From: Oscillospiraceae bacterium
Lineage (GTDB): Bacteria > Bacillota > Clostridia > Oscillospirales > Oscillospiraceae
Assembly (NCBI GenBank): GCA_017435245.1
Contig: JAFSFK010000139.1
Span: 1-5,934 of the forward strand
Direction: 5' to 3'
Length of the DNA stretch: 5,934 bases
How positions within the stretch are numbered: the first letter of the stretch is position 1; the number at the start of each line of letters is the position of its first letter. The position numbers and the translations under genes were made by a program. This document shows positions 1-5,828 of this stretch, piece after piece. The notes under the pieces were generated by a model. The model saw nothing but the letters and a program-made list of their open reading frames with translations. It ran no database searches and was not told the origin of the DNA.

Positions 1-2
1 CG

Positions 3-128
3 TGACGGATGAGGTGTACAGTAGAATGTTACGAATTTGCCGAAAACCGATGTGTAATCGCAACATTTTCTGCACACCTCATCAGTCAAAAATCAAAGAT
101 TTTTGACAGCTTCCCCTCAAGGGGAAGC
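3..128. repeat. Composite intergenic hairpin repeat
   Basis: This non-coding stretch is built from nested inverted repeats. Positions 3-17 pair with 74-88 (15 positions, one mismatch, core GATGAGGTGT/ACACCTCATC). Interrupted pairing continues inward, for example AATGTT at 25-30 with AACATT at 62-67 and CGA at 32-34 with TCG at 58-60. A perfect 10-bp hairpin follows (GTCAAAAATC 85-94, loop AAA, 98-107), sharing bases 85-88 with the outer arm, so the two folds compete. A perfect 8-bp hairpin comes next (GCTTCCCC 109-116, loop TCAA, GGGGAAGC 121-128). I see no plausible gene here. From memory, similar CCTCATC and CTTCCCC/GGGGAAG blocks are dispersed between genes in Oscillospiraceae-type genomes, so a MITE-like or REP-like element is likely. 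That origin is inferred; the pairing is directly visible. Confidence 0.7.
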
Positions 129-147
129 CTTTGGTGGAGCAACGTAA

Positions 148-170
148 CAGCTCGATAAACAGGAATTGGA
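148..170 (-). repeat. Short repeat shared with the right end of the window
   Basis: On the minus strand this reads TTCCAATT, five bases, then TTTATCGAGCTG. The 12-mer TTTATCGAGCTG recurs on the plus strand at 5828-5839, just after cysK, where it is also preceded by TTCCAATT (5822-5829, overlapping it by two bases). In both places the sequence lies downstream of the last gene of a transcription unit and points the same way as that gene. Confidence 0.5.
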
Positions 171-172
171 AA

Positions 173-193
173 GGGAGAGGCATGGCCTCTCCC
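173..193 (-). terminator. Putative terminator of the serC-DUF1015 operon
   Basis: There is a perfect 9-bp inverted repeat, GGGAGAGGC (173-181) and GCCTCTCCC (185-193), with a 3-nt loop. It begins 12 nt after the stop codon of the DUF1015 gene on the minus strand. The minus strand then continues TTTCCAATTCC, so the T tract is short and broken. The stem and position fit a Rho-independent terminator, but the tail is weak. Confidence 0.65.
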
Positions 194-205
194 CTGCAAT
201 TAGAT

Positions 206-1459
206 TTATTCAGAAAGCTTGTGGATAAAGATACCGCTGCGCAGCTTAGGCTCGAACCAGGTGGATTTGGGAGGCATAATGGCACCGGCATCGGCAATGT
301 CCATTAAGTCCTCCATCGTGGTGGGATACATAGAGAAGGCAACCGCCATCTCGCCGCTGTCCACCCGGTCGGCAAGGCTCTGCAAGCCACGGATGCCGCC
401 CACAAAGTCGATACGCTTATCGGTACGGGGATCTCCGATGCCCAGAATGGGCGCAAGGAGATTCTCCTGCAGGATGGATACATCCAGCCGGGCCACAGGG
501 TCAGCAGCATCGTAGCTGCCTTCCTTGGCCTCCAGCAGATACCAGCTGCCGTCCAAGTACATACCGTAGGTATGCTTCCGGGCAGGCTTCAAAGCCCCCT
601 CCCCTTCGTAGGTGGTGATATGGAACTTTTCACCCACCGCAGCCAAAAATCTCGCCTGGGTATAACCGTTCAGGTCCTTAACGATCCGGTTGTAGTCCAT
701 AATATACAGCTGATCGTCCGGGAAGATGACGGACAGGAAATAGTTAAATTCCTCACTGCCGTTCCAGTTTGGATTCTGCTCCCGGCGCTTGAGGCCTACC
801 CGAACCGCAGACGCAGAGCGGTGGTGTCCATCGGCAATATACAGATTCTCGATCCCGGCAAACTCGGCGCAGAGCTTTTCGATAAGCGTTTCCTCGTCGA
901 TCACCCACACTGTATGGGAAATACCATCCTCACTGACAAAATCATACACAGGCGCCTTGCTTTCCATCACACCGGCTACCATTGCGTCAATGGCTTCCTT
1001 TGCCCGGTAAGTCAGGAAAATGGGACCGGTATTGGCATCGCAGTAATCCACGTGATTGATCCGGTCCTGCTCCTTGTCTGCCCGGGTCAGCTCGTGCTTG
1101 CGGATGATATTATTGCGGTAGTCATCGATGGAGGTACAGCCCACGATGCCGATCTGGCAGCGGCCGTTCATCACCTGCTTGTAGATATACAGGCACGGCT
1201 TTTCATCCTGGATGAACACCCCATCGGCGATCATCTGATTGAGATTATCCCTGGCCTTTTCATACACCCGGGTATCATACAGGTCGATGGCAGGATCCAG
1301 GTCGATCTCCGCCTTATCCACGTGGAGGAAGGAATGGGGATTATTTTCCACCATTTCCCGGGCCTCCCGGCTGTTCATAACATCATAGGGCAGCGCCGCC
1401 ACCTGTGCCGCCAGGGCAGCAGTAGGACGAACCGCCTTAAAGGGTCTGACAACGGACAT
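206..1459 (-). CDS. DUF1015 family protein, serine-pathway associated
   Basis: This encodes a complete 417-residue protein, close to the usual DUF1015 (COG4198) length. Recognisable blocks are RPFKAVRP (residues 5-12), PYDVMNSREAR (24-34), KHELTRADKEQDRINH (121-136), GPIFLTY (145-151), ADGHHRSASA (209-218) and the C-terminal MPPKSTWFEPKL...SGIFIHKL segment (395-415). No signal peptide or membrane segment is visible, so it should be cytosolic. The function of the family is not established. Homologues commonly sit beside serC/serA in Clostridia and have often been labelled ParB/Spo0J-like. The DGHHR motif resembles the nucleotide-binding signature of the ParB/sulfiredoxin/SerK fold, so a kinase or phosphatase role in serine metabolism is conceivable but unproven. 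The ATG lies 2 nt after the serC TAA, with an AGGAG inside the end of serC, which suggests translational coupling. The family call is sure; the role is not. Confidence 0.93.
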   Translation of the reverse strand: MSVVRPFKAVRPTAALAAQVAALPYDVMNSREAREMVENNPHSFLHVDKAEIDLDPAIDLYDTRVYEKARDNLNQMIADGVFIQDEKPCLYIYKQVMNGRCQIGIVGCTSIDDYRNNIIRKHELTRADKEQDRINHVDYCDANTGPIFLTYRAKEAIDAMVAGVMESKAPVYDFVSEDGISHTVWVIDEETLIEKLCAEFAGIENLYIADGHHRSASAVRVGLKRREQNPNWNGSEEFNYFLSVIFPDDQLYIMDYNRIVKDLNGYTQARFLAAVGEKFHITTYEGEGALKPARKHTYGMYLDGSWYLLEAKEGSYDAADPVARLDVSILQENLLAPILGIGDPRTDKRIDFVGGIRGLQSLADRVDSGEMAVAFSMYPTTMEDLMDIADAGAIMPPKSTWFEPKLRSGIFIHKLSE

Positions 1460-1461
1460 AT

Positions 1462-2550
1462 TTATCCACGCTCCTGCTCGAACTTCGTGAGGAATTCTAC
1501 CAGCGCTTCCACGCCCTCCTTGGGCATTGCGTTGTAAATGGATGCCCGCAGACCGCCAACGGACTTATGACCTTTCAGGTTATCATAGCCCGCTGCCTTA
1601 GTAGCTGCCACTACTTCTGCGTCCAGCTCCTTGCTTTCGGTGACGAAGGGAACATTCATAAGGCTGCGGACACTCTTTTCCACCGTGCCGTTAAACATTT
1701 TAGATCCATCCAGGAAATCATAGAGGATCTTGGCCTTCTCCTGGTTGCGCTTATGCATTTCCTCCAGACCGCCGATGGACAATAAGTACTTGAACACCTT
1801 GCCGCAGCAGTAGATATCCCAGCAGTTGGGGGTGTTGTACAGAGAATCCGCATCGGCGTGGGTCTTGTACTGCATATAAACCGGCAGGTCACCCAGATCA
1901 TCCCGGATCAGATCCTCACGGATGATCACCACCACCATGCCCGCAGGACCAACGTTCTTCTGGACACCGGCGTAGATCATACCGTAGTCAGACACGTTGC
2001 AGGGCTTAGAAAGGAACATAGAGGACTGGTCGGACACCAGTACGTGACCCTTGGTGTTGGGCAGCTGTTGCCAGGTTACACCGTGGATGGTCTCATTCTC
2101 ACAGATGTAGACGTAGTCCGTGTCCTCAGGGATATCCAGATCGGAGCAATCGGGAATATAGCTGTAATTCTTATCCTTGGAAGATGCGGCAACGATGACC
2201 TCGCCCACCTTCTTGGCTTCGGCGATGGCCTTCTTGGACCAGGCACCGGTCTCGATATAGACGGCCTTGCCGTTTTTCATCAGGTTCATAGGGATCATAG
2301 AGAACTGCAGCGTCGCACCTCCCTGGATGAACAGCACCTTATAGTTATCAGGAATGTTCATCAGCCGGCGCAGGTCCTGCTGGGCCTCGTCGATGATGGT
2401 CTGGAACACGGCACTGCGGTGGGACATCTCCATCACACACATACCGCTTCCCCGGTAATTCATCATCTCGTCCCGGATCTCCTCCAGCACGCACTCCGGC
2501 ATCATAGCGGGACCTGCAGAAAAGTTAAATGTTCTCTCGTACTTCATCAT
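1462..2550 (-). CDS. serC: Phosphoserine aminotransferase
   Basis: SerC is a PLP-dependent cytosolic aminotransferase that converts 3-phosphohydroxypyruvate and glutamate to O-phosphoserine and 2-oxoglutarate, the second step of serine synthesis. The 362-residue product is full length for the family. It shows the N-terminal FNFSAGPAMMP, the MSHRS substrate-arginine motif (R45), GGATLQF (77-83), the pyridine-binding Asp in VSDQSS (D174), and the PLP lysine in YAGVQKNVGPAG (K198). The C-terminal GGLRASIYNAMP block is typical. Two adjacent ATGs could start it: 2550 lies 5 nt from a perfect AGGAGG (2556-2561) and 2547 lies 8 nt from it. The second gives a one-residue shorter protein and slightly better spacing. 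It is the first gene of a unit with DUF1015; serA is not next to it, unlike in many clostridial serC operons. Confidence 0.98.
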   Translation of the reverse strand: MMKYERTFNFSAGPAMMPECVLEEIRDEMMNYRGSGMCVMEMSHRSAVFQTIIDEAQQDLRRLMNIPDNYKVLFIQGGATLQFSMIPMNLMKNGKAVYIETGAWSKKAIAEAKKVGEVIVAASSKDKNYSYIPDCSDLDIPEDTDYVYICENETIHGVTWQQLPNTKGHVLVSDQSSMFLSKPCNVSDYGMIYAGVQKNVGPAGMVVVIIREDLIRDDLGDLPVYMQYKTHADADSLYNTPNCWDIYCCGKVFKYLLSIGGLEEMHKRNQEKAKILYDFLDGSKMFNGTVEKSVRSLMNVPFVTESKELDAEVVAATKAAGYDNLKGHKSVGGLRASIYNAMPKEGVEALVEFLTKFEQERG

Positions 2551-2555
2551 CTTAT

Positions 2556-2561
2556 CCTCCT
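2556..2561 (-). promoter_or_regulatory. Ribosome binding site of serC
   Basis: The minus strand reads AGGAGG, a perfect anti-Shine-Dalgarno match, 5 nt before the first ATG and 8 nt before the second. It strongly supports a serC start here but does not decide between the two ATGs. Confidence 0.85.
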
Positions 2562-2645
2562 GTTTTTTTCATTTTCTTATTGTCCGGGCTGCCCACCGTC
2601 AGCGGAACAAGCTCCCTCACCGGCGGACACTTTGGGGTATAAAGG
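2562..2645 (-). other. serC upstream leader/promoter region
   Basis: These roughly 84 nt separate the upstream operon's terminator from the serC ribosome binding site. I see no convincing sigma-A promoter. The best match is a weak -10, TATACC (minus strand, about 2641-2636), whose poor -35, TTCTTC, would fall inside the terminator stem. The minus strand can close a 6-bp stem, TGTCCG (2629-2624) with CGGACA (2586-2581), around 37 nt that include small GGA/TCC and CCG/CGG pairings. It matches no riboswitch class I can name. Confidence 0.3.
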
Positions 2646-2671
2646 AACCGGCCTTCTGAAGAAGGCCGGTT
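2646..2671 (-). terminator. Terminator of the cysE-oxidoreductase operon
   Basis: A perfect 11-bp inverted repeat, AACCGGCCTTC (2646-2656) and GAAGGCCGGTT (2661-2671), encloses a 4-nt loop. It begins 10 nt after the TAA of the oxidoreductase gene. On the minus strand the stem runs into TTCCTTTATA, a moderately T-rich tail. The stem is GC-rich and should end transcription of the cysE unit before serC. The plus-strand tail (TTTCGGTC) is poorer and no plus-strand gene lies upstream. Confidence 0.85.
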
Positions 2672-2681
2672 TCGGTCTTCC

Positions 2682-3818
2682 TTACATATCCACCCAGATA
2701 TTTCCTTCTTTGTTGGAACGCAGGCAGGCGTGGACAAACTTCACGCCCTCTGCTCCGGCTTCTACGGTGGGGTAATCGATCATATCCTCGGTAAAGGAGC
2801 CATCCTTCTTAGCAGTGATGCAGCGGCTGAAACTGCGGTAAAGGTTACCCATAGATTCCAGCCAGCCTTCCGTATGACCGGAGGGCAGACGTCCATAGGC
2901 AGCCGCACCGGGCTCGATGCCGCCGTTGCCACGGTGGCGCTCAATGATGGTGCCGTCCCGCTGGATCATCGTGACCTTCTCACAGTTTTCCTGACTCCAC
3001 AAAATAGAGCCGTTTTCGCCGTAGATACGCACACGCAGATCATTGTCGTGGCCGATGGCAAACTGGCTGGTCCAGTATACGCCGGTAGCACCGCCTTCAT
3101 ACTCCACCATTACCACATCGTTATCATCCAGCACTCTGCCGGGGACCACCACGTCCATCTTTGCCAGCACCCGCTTGATCTTCAGACCGGTAAGGGTAGC
3201 AACAGCATTTTCCACGTGGGTGCCCAGATCGCCCAGACAGTTGACTCCGCCGGACTGCTTGGGATCGCAGCGCCAAGCGCCCTGCTTGCCGCCCCATTCG
3301 CCTTCATAGGCCAGCCATCCCTGGGGGTACTCCGCCATTACGGTGCGGATCTTGCCCAGCTTGCCGGCGGCGATATAGTCCCGGATATGCTTTGCGGTCA
3401 CGTGACCCATATAGGTATAGGTCACCATAAAGAGGAGTCCCTTTTCCTTTGCCAGACGGGCCAGTTCCTCCGCCTGCTCCACCTCCAGACACAGAGGCTT
3501 ATCGCAGGAAACGTGGATACCCGCCTCCAAAAAGGCCTTACACACGGGATAGTGGCTGACATTGGGAGTGACTACCACCACGAAATCGATACCATCGGGA
3601 CGGGCAGCCTCTGCCTTGGCCATTTCTTCATAAGATGCGTAGCAGCGCTGGGGATCCACTCCAAGCTGCTCGCCGGTGATCCGGCATTTTTCCAGGGTGC
3701 GGGAAAAACAACCGGCGGTAAGGGTCGCCATAGCGTCAATGTTGATCGCCTTGCGGTGGGCATCGCCGATAAAGGATTCCGGGCCGCCGCCCACCATTCC
3801 GTAAGTAAGCTTTTTCAT
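2682..3818 (-). CDS. Gfo/Idh/MocA family NAD(P)-dependent oxidoreductase
   Basis: This encodes a 378-residue protein, full length for the family. The N-terminal Rossmann fold opens with LTYGMVGGGPESFIGDAHR (residues 4-22). VVVTPNVSHY (81-90) and CDKPLC (105-110) carry the conserved dehydrogenase Lys (K107). GDLGTH (196-201) supplies the likely catalytic His (H201) in the substrate domain. The C-terminal YPTVEAGAEGVKFVHA segment is typical. Such enzymes oxidise or reduce sugars, inositols and their derivatives with NAD(P), but I cannot name the substrate. An in-frame ATG at 3935 would give 417 residues, but the extra 39 residues overlap the cysE coding region and match nothing. The ATG at 3818 has an AGGTGA just upstream and begins exactly at the Rossmann motif. 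That Shine-Dalgarno overlaps the cysE stop (8-nt gap), so the two genes are almost certainly co-transcribed and probably translationally coupled. Confidence 0.95.
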   Translation of the reverse strand: MKKLTYGMVGGGPESFIGDAHRKAINIDAMATLTAGCFSRTLEKCRITGEQLGVDPQRCYASYEEMAKAEAARPDGIDFVVVVTPNVSHYPVCKAFLEAGIHVSCDKPLCLEVEQAEELARLAKEKGLLFMVTYTYMGHVTAKHIRDYIAAGKLGKIRTVMAEYPQGWLAYEGEWGGKQGAWRCDPKQSGGVNCLGDLGTHVENAVATLTGLKIKRVLAKMDVVVPGRVLDDNDVVMVEYEGGATGVYWTSQFAIGHDNDLRVRIYGENGSILWSQENCEKVTMIQRDGTIIERHRGNGGIEPGAAAYGRLPSGHTEGWLESMGNLYRSFSRCITAKKDGSFTEDMIDYPTVEAGAEGVKFVHACLRSNKEGNIWVDM

Positions 3819-3826
3819 ATGTTCAC

Positions 3827-4762
3827 CTATCCTTCGTTTTTCCAGAACGCTTCCTTGCAGGCATCGCAATCGGAATTGCAGCCGCTGCGGGCCTTGAACT
3901 GAAGCTCCTGATTCTTGATACTCACCGTAGTACACGGTGCGATGGAGCTGGTGATAAAGGCATTGGAGCCGATGACACTGTCGTGTCCGATCACCGTATC
4001 ACCGCCCAGCACGGAAGCACCGGCGTAAATGGTCACATTGTCCTCAATGGTGGGATGGCGCCGCTTGCCACGCAAGCTCTGACCGCCACGGGTAGACAGT
4101 GCACCCAGAGTAACACCCTGATAGATCTTCACATTGTCGCCGATCACCGTGGTCTCACCCACCACGATACCGGTGCCGTGGTCAATGAAAAAGTACTTGC
4201 CAACGGTAGCACCGGGATGGATGTCGATGCCGGTGATGCTGTGGGCGTGCTCCGTCATAATTCTGGGGATCATGGGCACTTTAAGGGTATACAGCACATG
4301 GGCCAGCCGGTAGACCGTAATGGCAAACAGACCGGGGTAGGCGTAGATGATCTCCTCCATACCGGTGGCTGCCGGGTCTCCGTCGTAAAAAGCCTTAAGA
4401 TCCGTCTGGACCATCGCCCGGACCTGGGGGATGGTAGCCAGAAACTCCAGACACACCTGCTGGGCACGGCTCTGGGCATTCTCTTCCCCGATGCTCTCGT
4501 AGACCAGGGCGATCTGACGGCTCAGGTGATACATCACGTCCTCGATAAGAACGGAAAGATTATTCTTGGCATTGTAAATGCGGTAGTTCTTATCCCGGAA
4601 ATAGCCGGGAAACACGATCCTGCGCAGCTTGCTGATGACCTCCACGATCACCTCGGTATCCGGGCGACGCAGGGTATGCATACGGTCGATATCCCGCTCC
4701 TGACGGTAATCCGACAGGATGGTATCCACCACAGATTCGATTCTCTTTTCAATGGGTTCCAT
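3827..4762 (-). CDS. cysE: Serine O-acetyltransferase (long form, EpsC type)
   Basis: CysE transfers acetyl from acetyl-CoA to L-serine, giving O-acetylserine for cysteine synthesis. The 311-residue product is longer than the E. coli type (about 273). An alpha-helical N-terminal region (about 1-165) includes DPAATGMEEII (129-139) and YPGLFAITVYRLAH (142-155). The left-handed beta-helix transferase domain follows (about 175-285) with repeated hexapeptides. Catalytic Asp and His are D180 (GIDIHP) and H195 (IDHGTG), the 15-residue spacing seen in E. coli CysE, followed by VVGETTVIGDNVKIYQGVTLG-type turns. The tail is unusual: three cysteines, C295, C299 and C302, form CX3CX2C, and the protein ends in KNEG rather than the C-terminal Ile that docks into CysK in classic enzymes. 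The start is set by GGGAGGG, about 8 nt upstream. It leads a unit with the oxidoreductase gene and diverges from cysK. Confidence 0.97.
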   Translation of the reverse strand: MEPIEKRIESVVDTILSDYRQERDIDRMHTLRRPDTEVIVEVISKLRRIVFPGYFRDKNYRIYNAKNNLSVLIEDVMYHLSRQIALVYESIGEENAQSRAQQVCLEFLATIPQVRAMVQTDLKAFYDGDPAATGMEEIIYAYPGLFAITVYRLAHVLYTLKVPMIPRIMTEHAHSITGIDIHPGATVGKYFFIDHGTGIVVGETTVIGDNVKIYQGVTLGALSTRGGQSLRGKRRHPTIEDNVTIYAGASVLGGDTVIGHDSVIGSNAFITSSIAPCTTVSIKNQELQFKARSGCNSDCDACKEAFWKNEG

Positions 4763-4769
4763 TCTAGAT

Positions 4770-4776
4770 CCCTCCC
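4770..4776 (-). promoter_or_regulatory. Ribosome binding site of cysE
   Basis: The minus strand reads GGGAGGG. Its GGAGG core is 8 nt from the ATG at 4762, which is near-ideal spacing and supports that start. Confidence 0.8.
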
Positions 4777-4785
4777 ATACTGCTT

Positions 4786-4814
4786 TTTATATCATACCCA
4801 AAAGGTAAAGTCAA
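4786..4814 (-). promoter_or_regulatory. Sigma-A promoter of cysE operon
   Basis: On the minus strand, TTGACT (4814-4809) and TATAAA (4791-4786) are separated by 17 nt, each matching 5 of 6 consensus bases. Transcription would begin near 4779, leaving a leader of only about 17 nt that starts just before the ribosome binding site. There is therefore no room for a T-box or riboswitch. An overlapping TATGAT (4796-4791) would be only 12 nt from the same -35 and is less likely. Confidence 0.7.
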
Positions 4815-4827
4815 TGTTCCTATTGAC
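4810..4827. promoter_or_regulatory. Inverted repeat between divergent promoters, possible operator
   Basis: GTCAAT (4810-4815), a 6-nt spacer and ATTGAC (4822-4827) form a perfect dyad. Each arm contains most of one -35 box, so the symmetry may simply reflect two consensus -35 elements placed back to back. The same geometry would also suit a dimeric repressor that blocks both cysE and cysK. I do not recognise it as a known operator. Confidence 0.45.
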
Positions 4828-4852
4828 AGTCCCTGCCTAAAATGAGTATAAT
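4823..4852 (+). promoter_or_regulatory. Sigma-A promoter of cysK
   Basis: TTGACA (4823-4828) and TATAAT (4847-4852) are both perfect consensus, separated by 18 nt. Transcription should begin near 4859, giving a leader of about 30 nt ahead of the cysK start. With both boxes perfect this should be a strong promoter unless a repressor controls it. No riboswitch or T-box fits in so short a leader. Confidence 0.88.
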
Positions 4853-4877
4853 TCACACAAAGACAATCGTTTTCCAC

Positions 4878-4883
4878 AGGAGG
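4878..4883 (+). promoter_or_regulatory. Ribosome binding site that decides the cysK start
   Basis: AGGAGG lies 7 nt before the ATG at 4891 but only 1 nt before the in-frame ATG at 4885. The spacing selects 4891 as the real start. Confidence 0.88.
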
Positions 4884-4890
4884 AATGGTT

Positions 4891-5820
4891 ATGTCCAAAA
4901 TCTACACTTCCGTACAGCAGCTCATCGGCAGCACACCTCTGCTGGAGCTGAGCGGTATTCAAAAGGAAAAGCATCTGGGTGCCCGGCTGCTTGCTAAGCT
5001 GGAATGCTTCAATCCCGCCGGTTCCGCCAAGGACCGGGTGGCACTTTCTATGATCCTGGATGCGGAGGAACAGGGCCGGCTGCAGCCCGGCGGCACCATC
5101 ATCGAGCCAACCTCCGGCAACACCGGCATCGGTCTTGCCTGCGTAGCCGCTGCCCGGGGCTATAAGGCCATCATCGTAATGCCGGATACTATGAGTATCG
5201 AGCGGCAGCTATTGATGAAAGCCTATGGCGCAGAAGTGGTTCTAACTCCCGGTGCGTTGGGTATGAGCGGTGCCATCGAAAAGGCAGAGCAGCTGGCAGC
5301 CCAAACTCCCGGCAGCATCATTGCCGGTCAGTTTGACAACCCCGCCAACGCCAAAGCCCACGAAGAGACCACAGGTCCTGAGATCTGGCGGGATACAGAA
5401 GGGTGCGTGGATATTTTCGTTGCCGGTGTAGGTACCGGCGGAACCGTCACCGGCGTGGGACGGTATCTCAAGGCCCAGGATCCCGGCTGCCGGGTGGTAG
5501 CAGTGGAACCTGCCTCCTCCCCTCTTTTGAGCAAAGGTCTGGCGGGCAGTCACGGACTGCAGGGCATTGGCGCCAATTTTGTACCTCAGGTGCTGGATAC
5601 CCATATTTATGACGAGATCCTCACCGTCACCGAGGAGCAGGCCTATTGCGCTGCCCGGCTGGCAGGCATTGCTGACGGGATTTTGGTGGGCATCTCCTCC
5701 GGCGCAGCGCTGCACGCAGCTATGGAGCTGGCTGCCAGAGAGGAAAACAACGGCAAGACCATCGTGGTGCTGCTCCCCGATACCGGCGAACGGTACCTGT
5801 CCACAGAACTATTTCGATAA
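4891..5820 (+). CDS. cysK: Cysteine synthase (O-acetylserine sulfhydrylase)
   Basis: This PLP enzyme joins O-acetylserine and sulfide to make cysteine and acetate, using the product of the divergent cysE. The 309-residue protein is full length for the family. It shows IGSTPLLEL near the start (12-20), the PLP lysine in NPAGSAKDRV (K47), the substrate loop TSGNTG (74-79), the phosphate-binding glycine loop GTGGT (181-185), GIGANFVP (226-232) and the PLP-ring serine region GISSGAA (268-273), and ends with LLPDTGERYLS near the C terminus. There is no CBS or other regulatory domain, and no sign of cystathionine beta-synthase specialisation. The start at 4891 gives MSKIYTS; an ATG two codons upstream is too close to the AGGAGG. 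A perfect-consensus promoter lies just upstream, and no further gene is visible after it before the window ends. Confidence 0.97.
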   Translation: MSKIYTSVQQLIGSTPLLELSGIQKEKHLGARLLAKLECFNPAGSAKDRVALSMILDAEEQGRLQPGGTIIEPTSGNTGIGLACVAAARGYKAIIVMPDTMSIERQLLMKAYGAEVVLTPGALGMSGAIEKAEQLAAQTPGSIIAGQFDNPANAKAHEETTGPEIWRDTEGCVDIFVAGVGTGGTVTGVGRYLKAQDPGCRVVAVEPASSPLLSKGLAGSHGLQGIGANFVPQVLDTHIYDEILTVTEEQAYCAARLAGIADGILVGISSGAALHAAMELAAREENNGKTIVVLLPDTGERYLSTELFR

Positions 5821-5828
5821 ATTCCAAT

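Noticed and set aside
1..128. Hairpin cluster considered as a CRISPR array
   Set aside because: The arms differ in sequence, there are no regularly spaced identical repeats, and no cas gene is nearby.
82..297. A 71-codon minus-strand frame overlapping the end of the DUF1015 gene
   Set aside because: It runs through the terminator stem and hairpin repeats, overlaps a true gene in another frame, and has no recognisable protein features.
572..1537. A 321-codon open frame on the plus strand across the DUF1015 gene
   Set aside because: It is antisense to a clear full-length family member, has no credible ribosome binding site, and its translation is rich in His/Ile/Val with no recognisable domain.
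1858..2775. A 305-codon plus-strand open frame across serC
   Set aside because: It is antisense to an unmistakable serC, rich in His/Leu/Val, and runs through the terminator and leader region.
3857..3880. CX3CX2C read as a radical-SAM enzyme
   Set aside because: The motif sits in the C-terminal tail of a serine acetyltransferase with no TIM-barrel domain, so only the spacing is shared.
2730..3902. A 390-codon plus-strand open frame across the oxidoreductase gene
   Set aside because: It is long but antisense to a conserved gene. Codon bias in the true gene removes stops from the opposite strand, and no motifs are visible.
3819..3935. An upstream ATG at 3935 adding 39 residues to the oxidoreductase
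   Set aside because: The extension lies inside the cysE coding region in another frame, while the ATG at 3818 has a Shine-Dalgarno and starts at the Rossmann motif.
3983..4840. A 285-codon plus-strand open frame across cysE
   Set aside because: It is antisense to cysE and extends into the divergent promoter region; no domain is recognisable.
4853..4890. A possible T-box or riboswitch ahead of cysK or cysE
   Set aside because: The predicted leaders are only about 30 nt and 17 nt, far too short, and no specifier-like or conserved riboswitch sequence is present.
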